Positions 1 to 5,859 of a stretch of DNA of 14,731 nt are shown here, piece after piece; the first letter of the stretch is position 1; the number at the start of each line of letters is the position of its first letter. The notes below the pieces were generated by a model. It saw nothing but the letters and a program-made list of their open reading frames with translations, did no database searches and was not told the DNA's origin. The DNA is taken from positions 1-14,731 of the forward strand of contig JABHDC010000055.1 in NCBI GenBank assembly GCA_018673255.1. The letters are read 5' to 3'. This DNA is from Gemmatimonadota bacterium (GTDB lineage Bacteria > Latescibacterota > UBA2968 > UBA8231). The position numbers and the translations under genes were made by a program.

Positions 1-889
1 CCCCCACGGCCAGCACGGCCCTGATCGCGTTCTCAAAGGCCCATCCTGTCATCACCGCGGACGGCAGCGCCGACGAGTCACCACCCAGCCAGTAGTCCCG
101 GCAGCGCCGCACGATCGTCTCCCCCGCAGTGGCCGCCAGGCCGAGGAGATCCGGGTGAACCGAGTCCTCTTGAGGGGATACCGCCGACATTGTCCCATTT
201 CCGGGTAGCGACAGACCCAGCACCTCGGCAACGAGGGCCATCGTCACGGCAGTTCCCATCATGTTGCACGTTCCGGCCGACGCGCAGGTATGCGCCAGGA
301 TCTCCTCATAGGCCTCGTCTGTCAGCGCCCCCGAGGCGCGCATCCCGTGGGCCTCCTTGATATCGCTGGCCCCCAGCTCCGACCTCCCCTCCACGTGACA
401 GCACGCATACGTCTCCATCAGCCCACCGGTCACGAAGACCGTCGGGATGTCGATCCGGGCGCACGCCATCAGCATCGCGGGGATGATCTTGTCGCACGAA
501 CAGATGCACACCATCGCGTCGAACTGGTGCATCTGTACTTTGGCTTCTACCGCGCCGGCACCCAGGTCGCGGCTCGCCAGGGACCAGAGCATTCCCGCGC
601 CCTGGGCGATACCGTCACACCCGGCTGGGATGTTGCTGATGAAGCCGACACCACCCGCGTCATGGACCGTGTCTCTCACGATTCGGGCAACCAGATCAAG
701 GTGCACATGCCCCACCGTGGATTCATCGCTCGCCGAGATAATCGCAATCTTGGGTCGCGTCTGGACCTCGGCTGGTGACGTTCCGGCGCCGATGTACAGA
801 GCTCTGGCATAGTCGCTCTGACGCGCCGTTCGGAAACAGCCGACTCGGCGCTCAGATGCGCCGCCGAGTCGCCCCTTTCTCGTCTCCAC
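1..889 (-). CDS. IlvD/Edd-family dehydratase, 3' end beyond window
   Basis: Partial gene: 296 N-terminal codons are visible and the C-terminal half lies beyond position 1. The IlvD/Edd family comprises Fe-S and Mg-dependent dehydratases that remove water from 2,3-dihydroxy (sugar) acids to give 2-keto acids: DHAD, phosphogluconate dehydratase, and arabinonate or xylonate dehydratases. Seen here: RPKIAIIS (residues 45-52), TVGHVHL (58-64), CDGIAQGAGM (91-100, with the presumed Mg-binding Asp92), CDKIIPAMLMA (132-142, with Fe-S Cys132 and the Lys that is carbamylated in the family), FVTGGLM (152-158) and GTCNMMGTAVTMALVAEVLG (206-225, with Fe-S Cys208). The TVGHVHL segment matches the E. coli DHAD type, with Gly where other members have a third Cys. 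The loop QG-AGM is one residue shorter than the usual GHxGM and lacks its His. The start is a GTG two bases after the stop of the ThDP gene. No in-frame ATG precedes the conserved core, so coupled translation is likely. Family assignment is secure; the substrate is unknown, and it need not be branched-chain amino acid synthesis. Confidence 0.85.
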   Translation of the reverse strand, partial: METRKGRLGGASERRVGCFRTARQSDYARALYIGAGTSPAEVQTRPKIAIISASDESTVGHVHLDLVARIVRDTVHDAGGVGFISNIPAGCDGIAQGAGMLWSLASRDLGAGAVEAKVQMHQFDAMVCICSCDKIIPAMLMACARIDIPTVFVTGGLMETYACCHVEGRSELGASDIKEAHGMRASGALTDEAYEEILAHTCASAGTCNMMGTAVTMALVAEVLGLSLPGNGTMSAVSPQEDSVHPDLLGLAATAGETIVRRCRDYWLGGDSSALPSAVMTGWAFENAIRAVLAVG

Positions 890-891
890 TT

Positions 892-2784
892 CTACAGCCC
901 CGTGTCGTGGCGCAGGGCTTGCACCTGTTCGCTCCAGGGCCCCACGTTCCAGCGCCCGAATACACCCATGCCACCCAGTTCATCAGGCCCGAAGTAGACA
1001 GGTACGTGGACGACCGACAGACCCTCGTGTGCCCGGGCCGCCTCAAGTGCACTCTGCAGCGAACCGATGGTGGAACCACCGTCGAACGCCGCGACGCCGG
1101 CGATCGCCCGGGCCCAGGCAACGTAGTCGACCTTCACAAAATCACTGGTAGCGCAGTCCTGACCATATTGGGCGACCTGCAATCCGGAGATGGCCCCCAT
1201 GCGGCGGTTGTCGAGGATCAGTATGCAGCCCGTGGCCCCGTGCTCAACCCCATCGATGAGAATCTGCGGGTTCATCGTGAAGGAGCCGTCGCCACTGATC
1301 GCCAGACCATAGAACGACTGCCGACTCACAGCCGTGGCCAGCAGGGCGGAGACGGCAAAACCCATGTAGCTGGCGCCAGTCTCAGTGAAAGTTCGACCCG
1401 GCAGATCATCTTCCACGATCTGGAAGCCGTTGGCCTGGACATCTCCAGCGTCGAAGAAGACCTTCGCACCAATCTGGCGCGACCAGTCCGTCGCGGTCTT
1501 GATCACCGCCGGCTGGGTCAGGACCTCTCGTTGCCAACTCTCGTCGTGGAGCGTCGGGGTATCGTATCGTCGGGCCTTGTGCTGCTCCCATGCGGACTTC
1601 TGCCGCCGGCAGGCTGACAGCCAATCCGAGGCGGTACCATTTGCTGCCGCTCCCTGAGTGCACAGTTCGGCGCAGAGCTGACGAAGCGTGGCCGCAGCAT
1701 CCCCTACGAGTGCGATGGTCTTGCCATAGTGAGTGGCCGTGTCAGGATCCGTGTTGATGTTGATGACCTGCCTCACGTTCGGGTAGCCAGTTCGTGAGCA
1801 ATCGGCCTGGCACACGGAGCGTGAGCCCACCGACACAAGCAGATCAGCATTCTCCATGGCGTAGTTGCCGCACAGCGATCCTTTGGATCCGCCGACAGTC
1901 ATGTTGCGCTCAGCATCATACGGGATGACGCCAGATACCATCGGGCTGGTTACGGCTACGGCATCAGCTAGCAGCAGAAGCTCCTGCACCTCGGCGGCCG
2001 CGTATCTAGCGCCACCGCCAACCTTCACCACAACCTGCTCTGCCTGGATCAGTGCGTGAGACGCCCTCTGATAGCTCCCGTCGCCCGCAGCTGCACCGAG
2101 GGATGGGGGAGTTCCGGTCGGGAGTTCCTCCAGATTGAAGTCCTGCAATGCGGAGGCCTGAGTATTCATCGGCATGAGGAGAAAAAACGGGCCAGCGCGG
2201 TGTGCATGATCGACAGTGTTCAGTCCCCGCCTCAATGCCGTCTGCAGGCTCAGGGGGGTATGCAGAGAATATGCCCGGCCCGCCACTGAGAACAGCTGCG
2301 TGAAGGCTCCCTGTCGGTGGCCAGGGAGCTGCTGCATGTTTGGCCCCTCGTCCTCAGTCGTCTCGTCCCCGAGAAGATACCAGACACCCAACCCATCAGA
2401 CGCCGGCACCAGCGATGCGGCCAGCGCCTGCAAGGCTCCAGGCCCGATGGACGTGATAACAGCGGCTCTCTCCCCGGTTACCCACCGCAATGCGGCCGCA
2501 GCGTGGGAAGCGGCGACCTCGCTGCGCACACCGCAGACGCGGACCAACCCTTCAGCCTGGTAGACTCGCAGAACCTCACCGATCTCCGTCGATCCGTGCC
2601 CGAACACGGTCACGAAGACGTGGACCTGCTGGCGCAGCAGTCCCAGTACCAGAGCCTCGGAGAGTGTCGTGTCGATGCGATGAGGGAGGGCACCACTGGC
2701 TATCGCCTGCTCGACTCCACCAGCCCGGGCTATCACACGGGCACGCTCTACTCTTCTAACCATTCGGTTCTTGAAATCTGTCAT
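892..2784 (-). CDS. IolD-like thiamine diphosphate-dependent enzyme
   Basis: 630 aa, close to the usual length of IolD (3D-(3,5/4)-trihydroxycyclohexane-1,2-dione hydrolase), which opens a cyclic diketone by C-C cleavage in inositol catabolism. Three-domain ThDP layout: the N-terminal PYR domain has FGHGSTEIGE (61-70) and SEVAASHAAAA (88-98, with presumed catalytic Glu89), followed by TSIGPGALQALAA (111-123). A central domain spans about 215-375. The C-terminal PP domain has ETGASYMGFAVSA (468-480) and the ThDP/Mg motif GDGS (498-501) through DN (525-526). The SIGPGA and TGASYMG segments resemble IolD more than acetolactate synthase. No other iol gene is nearby. The ATG at 2784 is chosen because the open frame continues up to 3015 through the promoter and operator; ATG 2763 is an alternative, and neither has a strong Shine-Dalgarno. 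First gene of an operon with the IlvD-like dehydratase, preceded by a promoter nearly identical to that of transporter A. Cytoplasmic. Exact reaction unknown; it could be another ThDP lyase or hydrolase. Confidence 0.85.
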   Translation of the reverse strand: MTDFKNRMVRRVERARVIARAGGVEQAIASGALPHRIDTTLSEALVLGLLRQQVHVFVTVFGHGSTEIGEVLRVYQAEGLVRVCGVRSEVAASHAAAALRWVTGERAAVITSIGPGALQALAASLVPASDGLGVWYLLGDETTEDEGPNMQQLPGHRQGAFTQLFSVAGRAYSLHTPLSLQTALRRGLNTVDHAHRAGPFFLLMPMNTQASALQDFNLEELPTGTPPSLGAAAGDGSYQRASHALIQAEQVVVKVGGGARYAAAEVQELLLLADAVAVTSPMVSGVIPYDAERNMTVGGSKGSLCGNYAMENADLLVSVGSRSVCQADCSRTGYPNVRQVININTDPDTATHYGKTIALVGDAAATLRQLCAELCTQGAAANGTASDWLSACRRQKSAWEQHKARRYDTPTLHDESWQREVLTQPAVIKTATDWSRQIGAKVFFDAGDVQANGFQIVEDDLPGRTFTETGASYMGFAVSALLATAVSRQSFYGLAISGDGSFTMNPQILIDGVEHGATGCILILDNRRMGAISGLQVAQYGQDCATSDFVKVDYVAWARAIAGVAAFDGGSTIGSLQSALEAARAHEGLSVVHVPVYFGPDELGGMGVFGRWNVGPWSEQVQALRHDTGL

Positions 2785-2856
2785 CGATCCAGCCCTGAGG
2801 TGAGAGAATCTGCTGATACGGGAGACCCACGACTCCCCCCGCTTGTATCGACGCCT

Positions 2857-2907
2857 GGACCCTACCGGTATGGACCATACTATGCCATTTGGCGCAGAAG
2901 TGGTCAA
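2857..2907 (-). promoter_or_regulatory. Promoter-operator of the ThDP enzyme/dehydratase operon
   Basis: On the minus strand: -35 TTGACC (2902-2907), a 17-nt spacer, -10 CATAGT (2879-2884), then the perfect 13-bp palindrome GTATGG-A-CCATAC (2868-2880) overlapping the last -10 bases and the expected start near 2872. Bases 2857-2888 (32 bp) are identical to 5382-5413 in front of transporter A, and weaker similarity extends to the -35 box. The box spacing and palindrome position suggest a sigma70-type promoter blocked by a dimeric repressor, possibly of GntR or a similar type. The repressor identity is inference. The predicted leader is about 88 nt. Confidence 0.75.
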
Positions 2908-3429
2908 TCGAGAGGACACACTTCCAAGATCTGCCGGAATAGCCCAAAGGGTCATCCGTGGCAACGTTCGAGACAGGCGAGTCGCCACGCGTGGCAGATA
3001 TCGGCGGGCTGTCACAGTGCTCAGGGCACCACAAGCGCATCGCTCCAGACCGGACAGGGCGCGATAGATTGTTGTCCGATTCCGTTGAGTTGCATCCCGA
3101 TGGCGCGCAGCGCACGTTCACTCGGCGGCGCAGAAGGCGTTCATGTGGGGACGCGGCAGGGATCACCTGCTCAGGACGCTCAACGGCGAATCCTATATCC
3201 TGTCTGCACGCATCCGGATCTTCGCCCCCCAGGCCTATCAAGGGATCTGATCCTTGAGCGTTTGGAGCGCCTCGTCAAGCGCCCCACCGCCACGCGCCAT
3301 TGGCTTCATCGTTCTGTTCACCGGCCTCATGCTGGTGGGGTTTGGCTAGAACGTCGTGCATGGTCACCGGCAAGCCGCAGTCATTTCCTGCCTGCCAGCT
3401 TCTCCCCAATCCGACCCCCGGTGTTCCCA
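2908..3429. other. Intergenic region without a supported gene
   Basis: About 520 bp between the ThDP operon promoter and the end of transporter A. No reading frame here has a recognisable domain. The plus strand carries a short frame from ATG 3142 to TGA 3247 (35 codons, with AAGG five bases upstream). In the same frame past that TGA, it runs to TAG 3347-3349 through a hydrophobic stretch IGFIVLFTGLMLVGFG. This could be a decayed gene tail or chance. A weak hairpin (3369-3396) is listed separately. Confidence 0.4.
3369..3396 (-). terminator. Weak hairpin downstream of transporter A
   Basis: In minus-strand RNA the arms GGCA and GCAG pair with CTGC and TGCC around the loop GAAATGA, with an interior mismatch. 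It starts about 33 nt after the transporter A stop. There is no T-run, so intrinsic termination is not established. It may be a 3' protective stem or fortuitous. Confidence 0.25.
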
Positions 3430-5358
3430 TCAATAGAAGAAGATGACGTTGCCTTTGACCCCGTATGACGCATCGACGAATACCCACAGGGTGGCGGTGC
3501 TGAAGTGCCCCAGGATCAGACCGAGGAAAAACGGCAGCAGAGCCCGATAGGTCTTCACGCCGCCGTAGTGCAGAACGACTGCCTTCAACAGCCAGGCCAG
3601 CAGCAACGACGACCAGTTGAAGTTGTGAACTGGAAAGGTGGCGGCGATCGGGAAACCAATGGGATGCAGGGGCCACCACAGGAAGTGGTGGCGCATGTAG
3701 AGCAGGCCACCCATGATTGTGCTCCCGATTGCCGTGAAGGCGAGTCGCGGAGCGAAACTCGCCTCGGGACTTCGGACCACCGAGGCGGCGTACTCGAAAG
3801 GCCATCGCGGTGCCCCCCCGAAGTACCAGTCGGCGAGATTGATACCCCCGTACGCATGGGCCAGGTACATCACCGTCCAGCAGGAGCCCGCCAGGGCGAT
3901 GACGACTGCCAGCCCCATGGCCCACACCAGGCGACCGGAAGTACCCTCCACGCCATGCACCAATCTGAGACTATGCACGATGGCGACCATCATGTTCGCC
4001 GACGTCTCGCCCATCCACGTCGTACTCATGCCCAAACCCGTCACATTGTTCATACCGAGATTCTCGGCGCCAATGCCTCGCATGATGAAGGCCTGCGGCA
4101 CCATTGGCGTCTGACAACTGGGCATCCCCGCCTCGCCCACGATCCGCGCCAGGCCGACAAGCACCAGCATCGTCCCCCCCACCAGTAGAGCTGCCACCCA
4201 CAGGCTCATACCCGTCTGCACCAGCCAGGAGAGCATGAAAACCACCCCGATCACCAGACCCACAACGGCTGTGCGGGGCGGTAGGGGTTCCCCGGCCCGC
4301 GCTGCCCCACCTGCCCGGGCTCGGCGTACGATCTCACGAACGTGATCGCGACTGGTCCACAGAACGAACAGCGTCAGTACCAGCAGACCACCCGCCTGCT
4401 GGTGCATGATCGACGGCGGCGTGAGTCCGGAGTTCCAGACATCGGCGCCGCCGATCTGGACACCCAGGCGCGCGAAGGCCCACCGCTGAAGCACTGACAG
4501 CATGTAGAAGAACCAGACGCTAAAACTGACATTCAGCTGCATCAGGTAGCCGAGACCAATAACGGGAAAGTTCAGATGGATCGGAATCGCCACCTGTCCA
4601 TTCAACAGGCCCAGCGTCGTGTTGAGGGTGACGGCGGGGAAAGCGTCGCTGTAGTTGTCCAGCGAGTTCCACGAGTGCAGCAGCAGGGGCACGGAGAATC
4701 CAAGCCACATCAAGCGACTGTGAAACACCCCGGCCAGTCGACCGGACGGCTCCTCTTCCGTCATCGCCAGCGGCAGCTTGGTCAGGGGAAACACGAGTCG
4801 TTCGCGGTCCAGCCACTGTCCTTGCAGGATCGCCCCGAGACACAGAAGCGACCAGTAGAACGCCAGCAGAAACGCCCCCCATGCCAGCAATGGCACTGCC
4901 CAGGCAGCCCAGGGAATGCCCATCCCATCCGGCAGCCCCTCGTACAGGTACCGAACCGCCGTCAGATCCTTCGGTGCCAGCCACTGATTGACATGCGGCA
5001 GAAACAGCTGTGCCCAGCCGTTCTCAGGTGTCGAGTAATACAGCGGCCCCGTGATGACCCCCAGAAAGCTGCCCATCAGCCCCTTGGTCGGAATCACGGC
5101 GGCGATGAGCATCATCACGTAAATGACGAGCAGTTCCGGCCGGGTGAACGCCAACCGCGGGGACAGGGCACGCATCACCGGGGCAACGACGGCGGTCAAC
5201 ACGAACAAACTGACGACTGCGATTACGGGAATGGCATTGCTGGTCAGTTCAGAGCTTTTGTGGAGCAGCGCCGCCCACGGGCTCAGGACACTGATCGCGG
5301 CACACAGCGCGCCGCCGGTGCAGACGGCGCGTAGCGACACGGCTGAGTTTCGCTGCAT
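3430..5358 (-). CDS. Polytopic membrane transporter-like protein A (DUF6785/DUF6784, OPT-like)
   Basis: 642 aa, strongly hydrophobic, about 12-14 predicted membrane helices (for example around residues 8-31, 43-65, 74-103, 152-178, 216-229, 263-291, 322-335, 363-404, 478-500, 540-555, 583-598, 606-629). I recognise the DUF6785 plus DUF6784 arrangement, distantly like oligopeptide transporters (OPT). Conserved stretches shared with transporter B include TRPEL (72-76), RERLVFPLTKLPLAM (185-199), PPSIMHQ (314-320), a RIVGEAG...CQTPMVPQAF segment (405-424), YGGINL (503-508) and WWPLHPIGFPIA (561-572). Likely inner-membrane uptake of a small organic or peptide-like substrate, by inference from family and context. 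The ATG at 5358 is chosen because GAGG sits 5 nt upstream and because a longer frame up to 5445 would read through the promoter and operator. It is a monocistronic unit sharing its promoter type with the ThDP/dehydratase operon, so its substrate probably feeds those enzymes. No signal of decay. Confidence 0.85.
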   Translation of the reverse strand: MQRNSAVSLRAVCTGGALCAAISVLSPWAALLHKSSELTSNAIPVIAVVSLFVLTAVVAPVMRALSPRLAFTRPELLVIYVMMLIAAVIPTKGLMGSFLGVITGPLYYSTPENGWAQLFLPHVNQWLAPKDLTAVRYLYEGLPDGMGIPWAAWAVPLLAWGAFLLAFYWSLLCLGAILQGQWLDRERLVFPLTKLPLAMTEEEPSGRLAGVFHSRLMWLGFSVPLLLHSWNSLDNYSDAFPAVTLNTTLGLLNGQVAIPIHLNFPVIGLGYLMQLNVSFSVWFFYMLSVLQRWAFARLGVQIGGADVWNSGLTPPSIMHQQAGGLLVLTLFVLWTSRDHVREIVRRARAGGAARAGEPLPPRTAVVGLVIGVVFMLSWLVQTGMSLWVAALLVGGTMLVLVGLARIVGEAGMPSCQTPMVPQAFIMRGIGAENLGMNNVTGLGMSTTWMGETSANMMVAIVHSLRLVHGVEGTSGRLVWAMGLAVVIALAGSCWTVMYLAHAYGGINLADWYFGGAPRWPFEYAASVVRSPEASFAPRLAFTAIGSTIMGGLLYMRHHFLWWPLHPIGFPIAATFPVHNFNWSSLLLAWLLKAVVLHYGGVKTYRALLPFFLGLILGHFSTATLWVFVDASYGVKGNVIFFY

Positions 5359-5363
5359 GTGGA

Positions 5364-5367
5364 CCTC
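5364..5367 (-). promoter_or_regulatory. Ribosome binding site of transporter A
   Basis: GAGG on the minus strand, 5 nt before ATG 5358. It fixes the start downstream of the promoter and rules out the longer reading frame from 5445. Confidence 0.6.
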
Positions 5368-5381
5368 GTCGATCGACGCTC

Positions 5382-5432
5382 GGACCCTACCGGTATGGAC
5401 CATACTATGCCATCTGACACGGATGTGGTCAA
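5382..5432 (-). promoter_or_regulatory. Promoter-operator of transporter A
   Basis: Minus strand: -35 TTGACC (5427-5432), 17-nt spacer, -10 CATAGT (5404-5409), and palindrome GTATGG-A-CCATAC (5393-5405) covering the end of the -10 box and the expected start near 5397. The block 5382-5413 is identical over 32 bp to 2857-2888. The predicted leader is about 39 nt. The same box spacing, the same operator phase and the same neighbouring bases argue for one regulator acting on both units. Confidence 0.75.
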
Positions 5433-5859
5433 TGAAGGAGTACATTACTAGGATTCACTGGAAGGTCTAGAGGGCCGTCGCCTCGGAAAGATCTCTCCCG
5501 CCCCCTTTGAGATCGTGAGCGGCGTCCTAGTGGGCCTGGGCGGCTCTTGTTTCCGAGTTGTGCTGTAAGGAACGAGGTCGCCCCAAGTCACTCGATGTCG
5601 TCGGACTCTCACACCGCATTCACGCAAGAGTATGGTCTGCAGTCTTGCACACGTCTGAGGATGAGCCTCTGAGTCCGTCACTCGAGACATGAGACACCAG
5701 GATTCTCGGCCCGGTCTGCCCGCAGGAACATCTGACTGCCGTATCAAACATGGCCAAGTGTTACCAGGACCTTACCTAAGAGACCTCGGTCCGCTTCGTC
5801 TGATGTGAGCAACCTGCTTTCTTGCAAAGGTTTACCCTCACATAGGGCTGTTCGGGCAA
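5433..5859. other. Intergenic region, no recognised gene
   Basis: About 430 bp between the transporter A promoter and the end of transporter B. An open frame of 99 codons exists on the minus strand (5448-5747), but its arginine/proline-rich product has no motif I recognise, and its end abuts the promoter. I treat it as non-coding. Structured elements lie near the right end: an interrupted inverted repeat at 5803-5843 and a smaller one with arms GGACC (5767-5771) and GGTCC (5788-5792). Confidence 0.45.
5803..5843 (-). terminator. Interrupted hairpin after the five-gene operon
   Basis: Arms ATGTGAG (5803-5809) and CTCACAT (5837-5843) pair perfectly. Inside them AACC pairs with GGTT and TGC with GCA around a six-base loop, giving about 14 base pairs with small bulges. 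It begins 16 nt after the transporter B stop in the direction of transcription. No T-run follows, so it may be a Rho-assisted or 3'-protective stem rather than a textbook intrinsic terminator. Confidence 0.5.

Noticed and set aside
775..1617. A 280-codon plus-strand open frame
   Set aside because: Shadow of the C-terminal ThDP-binding domain on the other strand; no domain or ribosome binding site seen.
892..2784. Acetolactate synthase (IlvB) next to IlvD, i.e. branched-chain amino acid synthesis
   Set aside because: Having a ThDP enzyme beside an IlvD-family protein invites this reading. However, the FGHGS, TSIGPGA and TGASYMG segments and the C-terminal region look like IolD, no small regulatory subunit or IlvC is present, and the regulation is shared with a transporter.
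2785..3015. N-terminal extension of the ThDP enzyme to an ATG at 3015
   Set aside because: The extension would translate through the -35, -10 and operator sequences. IolD-like homology begins only after 2784.
2317..3468. A 383-codon open frame on the plus strand
   Set aside because: It lies opposite the ThDP gene and crosses its promoter and operator. Its product is rich in Arg, Ser and Pro without a recognisable domain, as expected from the antisense of a GC-rich gene.
5359..5445. N-terminal extension of transporter A to an ATG at 5445
   Set aside because: It spans the promoter and operator; ATG 5358 has a GAGG site and starts just before the first membrane helix. The peptide similarity between this extension and the region before the ThDP gene comes only from the duplicated promoter.
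5448..5747. A 99-codon minus-strand open frame between the transporters
   Set aside because: No recognisable motif, Arg/Pro-rich composition and no ribosome binding site I trust. Kept only as an intergenic note.
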